From contig JAINUW010000671.1 of the NCBI GenBank assembly GCA_020205615.1, positions 98,772 to 162,771 of the forward strand: a DNA stretch of 64,000 bases, given 5' to 3'. Below the pieces are notes generated by a model. It was not told the origin of the DNA and did no database searches. It saw only the letters and a program-made list of their open reading frames with translations. The stretch's first letter is position 1; the number at the start of each line of letters is the position of its first letter. The position numbers and the translations under genes are program-made. Source of the DNA: Panax quinquefolius (Eukaryota > Streptophyta > Magnoliopsida > Apiales > Araliaceae). Below are positions 1-11,439 of this stretch, one piece after another.

Positions 1-1165
1 CCAGTATCTTGGTTAACTTTCCATCAGTTCTTTCTTTGTTTGGCTAACACTACGATCTCGGTTGCTTCCAAGATTGTTGTCTTCTGTTCACTTGACAGCT
101 ACTGCACTTGCTGACTTTCCTTAGTAAGTTACTGAAGTCTTCTTATGATCATCTTGTGGAAGACTTCATCTTAAATGGCTTTACAACTCAATCTTGATGC
201 TGATTAGGTTGGTGCTTAGATCTTCTGTTAGCTTGCATACCATTCGTTAAGTGCTCTCTGGTTCCCTTCAGGTAGGATGTATCTTTGTAGTGCAAAACAG
301 AGGCTTTGTTCCTTTGGATATTCTGGGAGTGCTCATTAGTTGAGAATCATACTTGCTCTACGATTCTGCCTTATACATTGTGAGCACTTCTGTTGAGGTC
401 GTAGTTCTGCACTCTACGATTTAGCTTCGGCTGTGCAGACACTACGATCCTAAGATCAGATCTTGACACTCTACGGTTTTTGCCTTGGGCTTGTTGTCTT
501 CATCTGATCTTGCTCGACTACAATCTCTACATGTAATCAATAGACTCTACGAACTCAGAGTGTAATCTACGATCCTTGACATGGCTACGGCATCAATAGA
601 CTTTACGATCTCAAGTGTAGTCTACGATCCTTGACTTGGCTTCGGCATCGGTAGACTCTACGACTTCGAGTGTAGTCTACGTTTCTGACTTGGCTTCAGC
701 AGATGATCGTTCGGCTCGTAGGCAGGCTGTCTCTACGATTCTGAACATGACTTCCTCAGCACGCTACGATCCCGAGGAAGCTCTTTTTGATATACCACGA
801 TCCTTCATCGTTTCTCCTGGAAGTCTATGAACTCTGAGATCTACTATCTTGTAGACTATGATTCTGCCTCGATAGCTCTCGAGTTATCCTTGAGTCTTCT
901 GGCAGACTACGATCTCTGGTGCAGTACTCGACGATCAGACAAGCCTATCTATTACATCATAAAATCAACCTAACATGCTTGATCTTTCTATATTTATAGT
1001 CCTTGTACATCATTTCTTTTTAAGGACTTTACAAAGCTGTTTTGCTTATGTAAGATCAACCTAACATACTTGATCAATTCATTCTAAGTCCTTGTATACA
1101 TATTTCTATTATCTATCAAAGGACTTTACAGCTTTTCTTAATGCAAGCATACTTGAATATTCATT

Positions 1166-1214
<49 letters not shown>

Positions 1215-1266
1215 TAATCAAATCATATGTAAAATAGGAATATCATTCATATGTTTATTCCTGACA
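1..1266 (-). mobile_element. Copia-type (SIRE-like) LTR, cut by the window edge
   Basis: This is a long terminal repeat read on the minus strand. Its first bases (TGTCAG on the minus strand) lie at 1266 and are preceded in that orientation by a polypurine tract and internal sequence. Blocks around 960-1,140 (for example the minus-strand words matching 'acaaggact' and 'aggttgat') match the LTRs at 25685-27350, 45104-46506 and 55954-57493, so it is a relative of the same family. Between about 40 and 930 it carries some sixteen copies of the word CTACGAT, reverse complement ATCGTAG. The other LTR end is outside the window. No coding region is present; the small ORF at 636-830 arises from the repeats. 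Confidence 0.8.
1168..1212. repeat. (TA)n microsatellite
   Basis: About 22 uninterrupted TA dinucleotides lie inside the copia LTR. The other LTR copies of the family in this window lack the tract, so it expanded in this copy. Confidence 0.95.
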
Positions 1267-1280
1267 ATCTCCCCCTATTT
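1267..1280 (-). promoter_or_regulatory. Polypurine tract of the minus-strand copia element
   Basis: Read on the minus strand this is AAATAGGGGGAGAT directly before the LTR start. The same tract precedes the 3' LTR of the copia element at 55954. It is the expected plus-strand primer site for LTR retrotransposon replication. Confidence 0.8.
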
Positions 1281-2420
1281 GATTATGACAAAAACAATTA
1301 AGTGCATATGCATGTTATGAATGAATCCTATATACAGTGAACAGCTGTATTTCTAAAGCAGATAATCATGAATGTCATTTATAAAGATATGGTAAATTAT
1401 AAATTAAGACATTTTACATCCTGGATCCAGAACATACCTAACTAGTTAGAGATGTACCTCTTTAGCTCCATGTATGTTTCTAGGATGTCTGTTGATCAGC
1501 TACTCATATGTTTGTTCTTCTTGCTCTTGCTCCCCCTGGGATGACGACCTTCTGTCTTTGCTTTGCTCCCTTTCAGCTTCTTTCTGAACATGCTCCTCCT
1601 CAGACTTTGCGATAATGTGATCATCATCTTTTGGCTCCCCCTCAGATGATGATTCTTTTTCTGCAGCTATTGTCTTCTTCATTGACTTCTTCTCTCTTAT
1701 CCCTCTGCTCTTCTTTGAGTGCCTCTTGCTCCTCTTCTTTCTATGCCTTTTTTTCTCCCCATTTTTGTCATTAATCATTTGTGAGAGCTGCTCCATGTTG
1801 GACATAAGCTGCTCCATTAGGTAGGAGGAGTTGGCAACTTCAAACTTGAGTTCATGTTGGCCTAGCTCAAGTTGCACTGAGAAAGACTGCTTTAGGTCGT
1901 CAATCTTGTCAGAGAGGGCTTGAATCTACTCTTCATTGGCTTTCTAAACTCGTAGAGCTTCTGCCTTTTGATCTTGTATGGCCTTCTGATAGATGTTATC
2001 TCTCTCTTGGAGATTGAGAGATATATCAGCCATAGTAGCTTGAAGTTTGTTCTGAATAGAATTATCTCCTGCTGTTGTCAGCTTCTGTGACTCTATAGTG
2101 AGTAAAGATATTTTCTCACTTAGTTCATCAGAACTCTTCAGTAGTTCCTGCTCCAGAATAGTTTGATCCTCTTGTTGGCGACTTGGGTTAAGCATTGGAT
2201 TGGACTCTATGATTTTCATTCTTGGACAGATTTTCAAAAGCTTAGAAAATCTGAACAATCGTTGAGTACCAATTGCTGGTTGAGGATGAGGGAATGTCAG
2301 ATAGCATTGATTGGGCTATTGGAAGCTTCTGACTTTGAATTTGAGAAGTCTCAGCAGTAGAGTGGCCAGACTCTCTGATCATCTCCTTGATCACGTTCCT
2401 TCTTCCTTCAGAGTCCACTC
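1281..2420 (-). pseudogene. Decayed 3' internal ORF of the minus-strand copia element
   Basis: Three overlapping minus-strand open stretches (1500-1877, 1944-2258 and 2242 to about 2420) are pieces of one reading frame that lies between pol and the 3' LTR in this copia family. The downstream piece (1500-1877) has a strongly basic Lys/Arg block near residues 42-60, followed by a Glu/Asp-rich tail. The middle piece is Gln/Leu/Glu-rich and looks coiled-coil forming. A Ser-rich segment with ADIPSSSS-like wording is shared with the extra ORF of the plus-strand element near 54690. SIRE-type copia elements are known to carry such an extra ORF, sometimes called env-like. I infer no function. The frame is broken by stops and ends where the LINE fragment begins. 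Confidence 0.6.
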
Positions 2421-3540
2421 TCAAAAAGGGTCCTTCTCTGCAGAAATATGGTTCCAAAGTTGCTTGGAACAAAATATCTCTTCCTTTTTCTGAATGGGGT
2501 CTTGCTATTAAGAATCTTGTAGATTGGAATAAATCTTTGATCATGATGCATCTTTGGAAAGTCATTACTCCTAATTCTAATTCTATCTGGGCTACATGGG
2601 TTTGTGAAGTTCAGCTTAAACATAATTTTTTCTAGATTACCCATATCCCTAATGATTGCTCTTGGATCTGGAGGAAAGTGCTTCAATTAAGAGATCTTGC
2701 TCATAGACATATTTCCTTTAGTATTGGAAATGGTGCTAACAAGAGCCTATAGTTTGATGTTTGGCTTGGGAAAAACCCTTTGGCTTCCTCAGTGCACTCT
2801 TCCCTGATTGTCAACTCTGGACTTGGGCCTAATTCTTCCGTAAGTAGTATCATTCTTAACTCTAGATGGAATCTACCAAATTCCAATCATAACGATGTCA
2901 TTGTTTTTAGGTCCTCTTTTGACCTCTCTAGGAACTGTGATTCGAATTGTTAGGATGGACTTCTCTGGAATGGGACTTTAGCTAAGGAAGTTAAAGCTTC
3001 TACTATCTGACGTTCCTTTTGTCAGGTAGGGTTGACTGTAGGGTGGCATAGTCTAGTTTGGCATAAGATTGTGCCACCTCGGCACTCTTTTCTTCTGTGG
3101 CTGGCGTTCCATAAAGGGTTGCGGACGCTCGATAAACTTATACAGTTTGGCATTGAGGTTGACCTTATTGTGTTCTTTGCTCCACCGAAAGGGAAACTTT
3201 CCATCATCTATTTTTACATTGTAGTTATTCTTTTCAGATTCTGGTTACAATTTTTAGACGATGTGGTTGGCGTGGGTTTAGTCGTAGTTGGACCTCTATC
3301 ATTGAGTTTATTACTCGCAGCTCCTGCCATAACTTTCATCATAGTCTTTTGCATTTTGGTTTTGTTATTGTGGTCTATAGGATATGGCAAGAACGGAATG
3401 CTAGGATTTTTACTAAAGTTGTTATTCCTGCCCAGAACATTATCCATGATATTATTCATTTGCTTAAGTGTGGTCTCCATACTAATGCTAGGTTTAAAAA
3501 AATTAAATCCAGGTTATGTTTTCAACATCTTGATTTGTAA
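2421..3540 (+). pseudogene. LINE ORF2, C-terminal part only
   Basis: The translated pieces align with ORF2 of the LINE copies at 9240-10340 and 35970-37110. They include the conserved stretch with VAWNKISLP and GLAIKNL near 2455-2520, the DCSWIWRKVLQ motif near 2653, the SIGNGANKSL motif near 2722, and a degraded zf-RVT-like region (WHKIVPPRHSFLLWLAFHKGL near 3060-3125). The zinc-binding cysteines that end the family protein are largely lost. Several in-frame stops and frameshifts (for example at 2633, 2752 and 2950) rule out function. The endonuclease and the reverse transcriptase catalytic core are absent because of the 5' truncation. Confidence 0.85.
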
Positions 3541-4421
3541 GATTTGTTAGATTTGTAAGTGTTGTGTTGATGTGTTATGCTTCATGGCTGGATTCGTGGG
3601 AGGCCTGATGAAGCTATGGTTTTAAGCTTGTCTAGCAGTAGAGCTTCAATCTGCTGGTTTACTGCTGGTTTGTGCTTGTTGTGATGTCTACAGGTGTTTT
3701 GTATAACTGCAACTATTTGTTGTGCAACTATTGTGATGTGCTTCTGTTTTGGGGCCAGTCGGCTGGTTTTCTTGATGTGATATGGTTGTGTAGTTCTGCT
3801 TCTTTTAGGGGGTCTAAATGCTGGTTTGCTGCAGTTTATAAGCCAGTTTTGCTATGGTATATTTTTGGCTAGGTTCTGCAGAATTTTGTGGTTGGAGCTC
3901 CTGCTAGTTGCTGAAGTGGCCCCAGGGCTAGTTAGTAATGTACGTGTGTTTGTGTTGGTTTAGCTCTTCTTTGAAATTTGGTTTATTTGCACAGATTTAC
4001 TACCGGGTGAGGCAGATGGGTCCTTGTCTTGGATCTGCTGTGCTGGGTATGCAGAAGCTAGTTTGAGATCTCTGCAGGTGTGGTAGATGTATACAGCTCA
4101 GTTCCTACCAAATTTTGGTTTGGTGCAGTCAGTGGTTGTGCAGTTGCAGTCAGTAGTCCTTTGGTTTTGGATCTGTTGCTGACCTATGAGCTGGTGTGTT
4201 TTGGGCCTGCAGTTTGCTTCGTTGCTGCTCAAGCTGTTGGTTTTCTGATGTCTTCTTTCTCGACATCTGTAGTAAACCATTTGTTGTGTTATTGGTTTGG
4301 TGTTGTTTTGGCTTGTGGTTTGGTTGTTGCCCCAAAGTTGTCCAAGCTTATTGTCGGCATTTTACTGTTGTTGTTTGTTCTCTGTTGAATCATGTATGCT
4401 AATTTAGTTGTGGTTTACTAT
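3541..4421 (+). other. LINE 3' untranslated region
   Basis: About 880 bases without a supported gene. The stretch is rich in T and G with repeated GCTGGTTT/TTGCTG wording, and resembles the 3' region of the LINE at 37112-38162 in composition. Open stretches at 3672-3872 and 4080-4388 are composition artefacts encoding Leu/Val/Cys-rich strings. Confidence 0.6.
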
Positions 4422-4455
4422 ATAGCCATCATAGGGCCTGTCCTATGATGGCTAT
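4422..4455 (+). promoter_or_regulatory. Conserved hairpin near the LINE 3' end
   Basis: Fourteen bases at 4422-4435 pair perfectly with 4442-4455 around a six-base loop (GCCTGT). The same element, with the core CATAGG-GCATGT-CCTATG, occurs at 11332-11349 and 38163-38188, about 75 to 90 bases before the A-rich tail each time. In several LINE and SINE families a 3' RNA stem-loop is recognised by the reverse transcriptase; that role here is inference. Confidence 0.75.
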
Positions 4456-4536
4456 GGTATACTATTTGGGGATTTGTCCCGTGCACTTTGTTCTTATTCT
4501 TTCTATAATTCAGTCTAAATTTAATAACAAAAAAAA

Positions 4537-4886
4537 TTAAATTCACTTTCAAGCTACCAAGAAACACAGGGAAACAGTTCTTGTTTTGCAGAATACTCAG
4601 GAATCCCAGAATAATCTTATGATGGAAAGTCTCATGAGTCTACAAACTTCAATGAAAGAATTCCAAGCATTTTCCATGGGCCAAATGCAACAAACAGAAA
4701 TTGTCTTGGCCATTCTACAAAAGAGAGAATCTCAAACTGATTCTCTGATCCAAGAAAACTGTGAAGACATTGCTCACTCCAAGAATCAGTTCCACGAGCT
4801 CGTACAAGGCATGACTCGACTATCTAAAGATATTCGAACTCTTGATGCTGACATAAAGGGGGAGAATACAGGGGAAGGAGAGAAAG
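4537..4886 (+). pseudogene. Fragment of copia extra ORF (C-terminal region)
   Basis: The open stretch 4586-4909 matches in arrangement the end of the extra ORF in the copia element at 55045-55400, including the LDADIKGE wording near 4838-4860 that recurs near 55338. It is Gln/Met/Glu-rich and probably coiled-coil. The copia sequence stops at about 4886, where the long LINE begins, and resumes at 11440. The left edge abuts the tail of the LINE fragment, so this copia copy has lost everything upstream, including gag and pol. Confidence 0.65.
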
Positions 4887-5159
4887 GACATGGGTTAGAC
4901 TCTCTCTAGGATGTTTCTCTCCCTTCTCTCTAAATCTTTCGTTTACCCCTCCATTTAGTTACCGTCAACTCTTTCTTTCCTTTTTTGGTCTACCACCCAA
5001 TCTCACCTAACTTCTCTGCCCTTACCAAACTTTTCTATTTTCCTCTTTGATCCATCCCCTTCCTCCTCCGCCCTCCTTCGTCTCCCTCCTCCCTTCCTCC
5101 TCTCCCAACCATCTTCCTGCCTCGCTATTGTTGATTTCTCCCACCTCTCGGCTGGTAAC

Positions 5160-6729
5160 TCTGAGAATAGCCTTTCCCGTGACATGTTCACCGATTTTAG
5201 TGTTTCAAACCCAAACTCCCCTGCTGCTATTGACACGGCTATGGCAGAATCTGACCCCATGCCTGTTACTACTAATCTTGCCTCTGTTGAGTCTTCTGAC
5301 TCAGAAACTAACAGCATAGCCGCGGAAAATATAGGTCCCATGCTTGGCCCCTCCATGTCTAAAATCTTCAAAGCAACGCATCACTTATTGTAACAAGGTC
5401 GCTTGGATGCAGCTGATGAACGTAGGAAGTGCCTTACCTTAATGGACTTCATAAAAGCCCAAGGTTTTTCGCTTCAGATTGTCAATGATTTTGCTAACAA
5501 AGGAAAATCTGTTAGGAGTGTTAACGCCCACAACATGATAGATCTACTGCAGATGCATCCCCCTCTCTCACTGCCTGTGAGGAGGACAAATATGATGATA
5601 ATCCTCCTGAAGCTGTTAAGCCTTGAAAACAATCATGGGGTGAGGTGGTAACAAACTGTGCCCCAATACACAGCTCTCCGCTTGAATATTTTCCCCCTGA
5701 TCCTCCGGCTTCGGAGAATGGCGTAATTCGAATTAGACCTCCAGCTGAGGTTCTCCTTAAAGGAAATACTCTCTGGAATACCTGCCTAGTTGGGAGCTTT
5801 ATCAACTCAAGATTCCCCTTTAAACTTGTTGAAGAATTTGTTCATAAGCTTTGGGACAAACATGGATTGCAGAAGGTTTTCTTGCATGATAAGGGGTTTT
5901 TTGTCTTCAGGTTTTCAAACTCTCTGGAAAGAGAAAATGTCCTTTCCCTTGGCCCTTGGTACATATCGAACAAACATCTATGCCTCATATTTTGGAAGGA
6001 AGACATGGATTTCAAGTTTGAAGCCTGCACTAAAGCTCCAGTTTGGGTTAAATTTCACAACGTCCCAATGTCCTACATTTCTCCTACAGGGCTCAGTTAC
6101 CTAGCTAGTGGCATTGCTAAGCCTCTCTTCGTTGATAGTGTTACTGGCAAATTCGAGCCAATGACATTTGCCAAAGTATGTGTAGAGCTCTCTTCTTCAT
6201 CTTCATTCCCTAGCTATCTGGAAGTGGACGCTATCGATCAGGAAACCAAAACTTGAAAAGTTGTTTGGGTTAAAGTGGAATACCAAAATCGACCTATCTT
6301 ATGCTCTCATTGCAAGTCTTTTGGCCACTCCCTTGCTCGCTGCCCTAGTGCCAACTTCAAATGGGTCCCAAAGTTACAAGTTTGACAGAAAGCTCTTGCT
6401 CCCGCTGTCCTCCCTATCCCCCCTGCCCAAGGCTCTTCTTCTAACCCCCTCCCTCCTGATGGTTGGACTGTGGTTGCTAAGGGTCCTAAGCAACAATCTA
6501 ACCAGACTCAAATTTGTTTAACCTTTTCCCCCCTATGGTTGCTGTTCCTCAGAACTGGTTCTCTGACACTGATGTCACTCCCTCTCCCAACCCCCTTGTG
6601 GGTAAACTTAAACTGATTGATGAGAAGGAAGTTAGGGATCTCAAACACAAAGCTGTAGGCTCTCTTGATTTTGGTCAAGCATCAAAGAAAAAGATCAAAG
6701 GAGGGGGGAGTAAGAAGTCCCCAGCTTAA
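5160..6729 (+). pseudogene. LINE ORF1 (DUF4283-like plus CCHC knuckle)
   Basis: ORF1 of plant L1 elements encodes an RNA-binding protein that packages the element RNA. The coding sequence runs through three frames: 5184-5393, 5403-5651 and 5645-6256, then on to 6729. The middle part carries the DUF4283-like fold region (GNTLWNTCLVG near 5760, LGPWYISNKHLCL near 5950, APVWVKFHNVPMSY near 6033). A zinc knuckle of pattern C-x2-C-x4-H-x4-C (CSHCKSFGHSLARC) lies near 6303-6345. The C-terminus is basic, with a KKKIKGGG tail near 6690. A TGA at about 6254 and frameshifts near 5395, 5640 and 6388 break the frame. The equivalent ORF1 at 31850-33482 is less damaged. Confidence 0.85.
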
Positions 6730-6768
6730 CCCCAACCCCCTTTTTTATGATTAATTAATTTTTGCTCT

Positions 6769-9700
6769 ATGAATATTAGAGGTGTAAATATGTCTCCTAA
6801 GCAGACTAGCGTCCATGATCTCATTTGTAAGCATAGAATCTCTTTTGTCGGCCTGGTTGAAACAAGGGTAAAGTCTCCTAAGGCAAATTCTGTCTCTAAA
6901 GCTATTTGTAGGAATTGGCAGTGGCACTTTAACTATGAGTATCATGCGAATGGAAGAATTTGGGTTGGTTGGGACCCAAATATCTGGAATGTTAATGTTA
7001 TTACAAAGTCTACACAATTTATTCATTGTTCTGTTTCTTCTGTCAATTTTAGTTTTAATGGGTTTGTTACTGTTGTTTATAGGCTCAATACCCCTAGTGA
7101 AAGGAAATCCCTTTGGAATGATTTGAGAGCCATTGTTGGCTCAATCGATAAACCGTGGACTCTTCTTGGGGACTTCAATGTGTTAAATCCTTGACTGAAA
7201 TTGATGGAGGTGTCTGCTCTTGGGATTATGGTATGCAAGACTTCAAGGATTAGCTTGACGACCTTCTCTGGATGGATCTCCATGCTATCGGCCCTCTTCT
7301 CACCTGGTGGGATTCTCAAATAGCAAACCCAACTTACAAGAAGCTTGATCATGCTTTGGTTAATAACCTATGGTTGGATTCCTATCCCAACTTCTAAGCT
7401 ATTTTCTGCCCTCGTGACCTCTCTAATCATTGTCCTGTGGTGGTTCAGTCTGGTATATCCTTGCCCAACATTTCTAAGCCTTTCTAATTATTCAATTTCA
7501 TGATTGGCCTGGAAAATATCATGATGTGGTTCGGACTGTTTGGCTCGCTCCTTGTTTGGGGGACCCTCTTCAGATTCTAGTAGGGACACTCTCTGCTGTT
7601 AAGTTTGCTTTAAAGGATCTTAATAAGCGTAATGGTAATCTGATTTCTAATGTAAAGCAGGCTAGGGACTGCTTGCACGCCACTCAGCAAGCCATCTCTC
7701 TTAATCCAGGTGATCCTTCTCTTCTTCTTATCCAGAGATCTCAAACTGATTCTCTTTGGGCTGCTCTCCTCCTTAAAGAGAAATTTGCTAAGCAAAAATC
7801 TAGAATTCAATGGCTGAAGGAGGGTGATCAGAATACGGGTTACTTCCATAACCAAGTTAAGCAAAGGTGGAATACTAATAAGATCCTAGCAATTGAGAAT
7901 TCTGAGGGTGAATTATGTTTTGGGCACTTGGCTGTCCAACGAGTTACAGTTAACCACTTCTACGATCTCTTAGGTACACCTTCCCATGCTATTTGCTCCA
8001 CTATCCCTCTTCCTGACTCTCTGGGGGCCAAGCTTGTGTCCTCTCAACAAGCTCTTTTGCTTGTCAGAGATGTGTCTGATGAGGAGATTATGTCCACCCT
8101 TAAGCACATGAAGAAGAACAAGAGTCCTGGCCCTAATGGGTTCACTATTAATTTCTTCCTCCATGCTTGGGATATTGTTTGGGAGGTATTCACTGCTGCT
8201 ATTCGTTCCTTTTTTAGTCAGGGATGTCTGCTTAGGGGGTCCAATGCCATGGCCATTACTTTTGTGCTGAAGGTTCAGAACCCCTCTTCTATGAATGATT
8301 ACAGACCCATCTCTTGCTGCAAAACTACCTATAAGTGTATTTTGAAGCTCATTACGTCTAGGCTTAAGGATATTCTCCCTTCCATCATTTCCCCTTTCCA
8401 ATCTGCTTTTGTTCCGGGATGGAGGATTGGTGATAACATTCTTCTTGCTCAAGAACTTTTCAGAAATTACCACAGACCCTCTGGGCCGGCCAGGTGCACT
8501 ATGAAGATTGATCTCAGGAAAGCTTTTGACTCTATTTCTTGGGATTTCATGTGGGTTGCTTTACAACTTTTCAAGTTTCCTCCCAAATTTATTTTTTGGA
8601 TCAAGGCCTGCATCTCCACTTCCAGCTTCTCTGTTAAGGTTTATGGGGCTCTCTGTGGTTACTTCAAAGGGGCTAAAGGTCTTAGACAAGGTGACCCATT
8701 ATCCCCCTACCTTTTTGTCATCATTATGGAACTCCTTTCCCTTATGCTTTCCCAGACTTCAAAGCAGGCTTCTTTCAAGTTTCATTGGCGAGCTGCGCCT
8801 CTATCCATTACCCATCTTTGCTTTGCAGATGACATTCTTATCTTCTGCCATGGTGATATTAACTCTGTCAAGAATATTAAGATGTGTCTCGACCAGTTCT
8901 CCTTAGGCTCGGGTCTCCACATCAATGCCTCAAAGATTATGTGTTTTCTCTCCCATGTTTCCCCTGCCAATCAGATCAAATCCTTAGCCTTTTGGATTTT
9001 TGATTGGGGGTATTCCCTGCAAAGTTCTTAGGGATTCCCTTGATCACCTAGAAACTTAGCCTTGCGGACTGCCGCCCCCTCCTCGAAAGAGTCAAAGCCA
9101 AAATTAGCTCCTGGACCAATAGGTTTCTTTCGTACGCCGGCCATATGCAACTTATCAAGTCAGTTATACATGCCTCTCAAGTATATTGGTCAGCTCACTT
9201 CATTCTTCCTGCAACAGCTTTGAAAGATGTTCATTCTTCCATGTCTAGATTCTTATGGAAGGGTCCATCCATGGACAAACATGGCTTTAAAGTTGCTTGG
9301 ACAAAGATTTGTCTTCCCTATGCAGAGGGTGGTCTAGCAATAAAAAATCTAGCAGAATAGAATAAATAGCTTATCTTGATGCATCTTTGGCACGTCGTTA
9401 ATCCCCTGTCTCCATCTCTTTGGGCCAAATGGGTTCATATTTCTCTGCTCAAGTCTAAATCTTTCTGGGCTATCCCTATCCCTCCTGACTGCTCTTGGAT
9501 CTGGAGGAAAGTATTACAATGCAGGGACATTGCCCGTAGGCACATATCTTATGATATAGGAAATGGAGCTAATACTAGCCTATGATTTGACCCATGGATT
9601 GGTCAATCTTCTTTGACAAATTCTGTTCACTCATCTCTGATTGTCAACTCTGGGCTTGGTCCTTCTGCATGTGTGAATAGCATTATACGTAACTCTAGGC

Positions 9701-10345
9701 GGGTCTTACCTTCTTTGAACCATCAGGATGTCATTATTTTTCGAAATAATTTTGACTACTCTAGACCTTGTAACTCTATAAACTGTGATGGTCTTTATGG
9801 GATGGTACCAAGGATATAAAGGCTAGTACTATCTGGAATTCAATTCGGCTGACTGGGCCTACTGTGTCTTATCATAGCTTGGTTTGGCACAAGATTGTGC
9901 CCCCTGGCAATCTTTTATTCTCTGGCTTGCTTTTCATAAGGGGCTTCGGACCCTAGACAGACTGACTCAATTTGGCCTGGATATCAACCCTATGTGTGTG
10001 CTCTGCTCGAAAGATAGGGAAACCTATAACCATTTATACTTTGAATGCTCCTTTTCTTTTTCGACCGATAATGTCCTTCTTCTGAAGTCTTGGTTGGAGA
10101 GGGTTTAGTAGGAGTTGGGCTTCTATTACTGACTTTATCTCTAGCCGCTCCTATACAAATTTTCACTCTAGTCTTCTCCATTTTGGGTTTGCTGTTGTGG
10201 TCTACAGAATCTGGACAGAAAGAAATGCTAGGATCTTCTCCATTCTTCCACCCCTGCTCGGATTCTCATTCATGATATTATTCATTTGATAAAGTGTGGG
10301 CTTCATTCGAATGCTAAATTTCAAAAAATCAAGTCTAGACTATGC
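6769..10345 (+). pseudogene. LINE ORF2 (endonuclease, reverse transcriptase, zf-RVT)
   Basis: ORF2 would encode the enzyme for target-primed reverse transcription. The AP-type endonuclease begins at 6769 (MNIRGVN) and reaches LLGDFNV near 7164. The reverse transcriptase is the best kept part, open from 7526 to 9031. It shows SPGPNGF near 8125, DYRPIS near 8299, KIDLRKAFDS near 8506, GLRQGDPLSPYLF near 8680 and the catalytic FADD at about 8823-8835. A zf-RVT-like segment with CVLC and HLYFECSF lies near 9990-10050. Stops near 7194, 7250, 7396, 7486, 9031, 9358 and 9583, plus frameshifts, inactivate it. Spacing from ORF1 is about 40 bases, as expected for a bicistronic LINE. Confidence 0.9.
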
Positions 10346-10365
10346 TATAGATCCTTTGTGCTATA

Positions 10366-11215
10366 ACTGCACCCGTAGAGTTTGGCTTCGTAGAGTGGGG
10401 ATTTGGCCGAATGGGGCCTTCGTAGAGTGGGGCCTTGGCCGAGTGGAGCCTTCGTTGAGTGAGGTTTCGTATAGTGGGGATTTTGGCCAAGAGGGGTCTT
10501 CGTAGAGTGTGACTTCGAAGAATGGGTCTTCACAGAGTGGATCCTTCGTAGAGTGGAGTTTCTGCCTCGAGTAGGTCATCTTCGTAGAGTGGGGCTTCGT
10601 AGTGTTGGTCGGCTTCGGCAAAGAGGGGCCCGGATAGTCTTTGGTCTTCGGTAATGAGGGGCTCGAATGGGTGGGGCTTCGCAATATGGGGATTTGGCCA
10701 AGTGGGGTCTTCGTAGAGTGTTATTTCGTAGAGTGGGTCTTCGTAGAGTTGATCTTTTGTAGAGTTGAGCTTCGGCCTTGAGTAGGTTATCTTCGTAGAG
10801 TGGAGCTTCGTAGAGTGGGTCATCTTCGGCAAAGAGGGGCTCGTATGGGCTCTTGGTCTTCGGCAAAGAGGGGCTCGCATGGGCTTTTGGGCTTCGGTAA
10901 TGAGGGGCTCGGTTTTGTGCCGTTACAGCTAGAGTGGATCTTCGTAGAGTGGATCATTCATAGAGTGGGGCTTCAGCCTAGAGGGGGTCGTCAACATATA
11001 GCGGAGCTTTGACCACGAAGGGTGGATGGATTGGACTTCGGTTTGAAGGGGCTCGGCCAAGCGGTTTGTCTTCGTAGAGTGAGCTTCGGCCTCTAGTGGG
11101 TCGTCTTCATAGAGTGGGGCTTCGGCTTCGCCCAGCTTAGGCCAGTTCGGCCTAATGACTTTATTTTCCTAATGGTCTCTTATGTGGCTTGGACTTCGGC
11201 ATTGAGTGGGTCGTC
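10366..11215 (+). repeat. CTTCGTAGAGTGGG degenerate array in LINE 3' region
   Basis: About twenty irregular copies of a 14-base word, CTTCGTAGAGTGGG or close variants, spaced 15 to 60 bases apart and mixed with GGCTTCGG and AGAGGGGCTCG words, fill the 3' untranslated region of this LINE. The other LINE copies have a T/G-rich, non-repetitive 3' region here. Open stretches on both strands across the array are repeat artefacts. Confidence 0.85.
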
Positions 11216-11331
11216 GTTGTGGTAGCTGGTCTCGGTGGTTACGTGTTCGGGCGTCTTATCTTTTATGATTTGACATGTTCTGTAACTTTTTCTTTTGGGC
11301 TGAAGCCTGTACCCTTTTATAGTCTTTACTC

Positions 11332-11349
11332 CATAGGGCATGTCCTATG
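11332..11349 (+). promoter_or_regulatory. LINE 3' hairpin, reduced copy
   Basis: CATAGG at 11332-11337 pairs with CCTATG at 11344-11349 around the loop GCATGT, which is the loop of the copy at 38163-38188. The outer stem pairs are lost here. It is about 80 bases before the tail at 11431-11439. Confidence 0.65.
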
Positions 11350-11439
11350 ATGTCTCTGCTATTTCTGTTTGGGTTTCTCCCATGCGGTTTTGTAATCCCC
11401 CATTTATTTATTTCAGTCTAAATTTAGCAACATAAAAAA

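Larger units (their letters stand above)
2421..4536 (+). mobile_element. 5'-truncated L1-clade LINE copy
   Basis: This fragment keeps only the 3' third of a LINE. It starts abruptly in the ORF2 sequence that follows the reverse transcriptase core, continues through a long 3' untranslated region and ends with the family tail (CAGTCTAAATTTA followed by an A-run at 4529-4536). The same tail closes the LINE copies at 11439 and 38265. Short insertions of this kind come from incomplete target-primed reverse transcription. The left flank is minus-strand copia and the right flank is plus-strand copia. A possible degenerate target duplication (CACTCTCAA near 2412 against CACTTTCAA near 4544) is weak. 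Confidence 0.85.
4887..11439 (+). mobile_element. Long L1-clade LINE inserted in copia 3' region
   Basis: This LINE has both ORFs, a repeat-rich 3' region and the family tail. Its 5' edge is placed near 4887 because the wording CATGGGTTAGA there recurs at the start of the LINE at about 31706. Copia sequence flanks it on both sides in the same orientation (up to 4886 and from 11440), so it is an insertion into that copia. Flanking GAGAAT words at 4863 and 11443 may be the remains of a target duplication, but the rest of the match is poor. Many stops show that it is inactive. Confidence 0.85.

Noticed and set aside
10345..10880. Minus-strand ORFs rich in Tyr, Glu, Pro and Leu repeats (10361-10684, 10530-10880)
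   Set aside because: They read through the CTTCGTAGAGTGGG array; periodic sequence gives long repeats in several frames.
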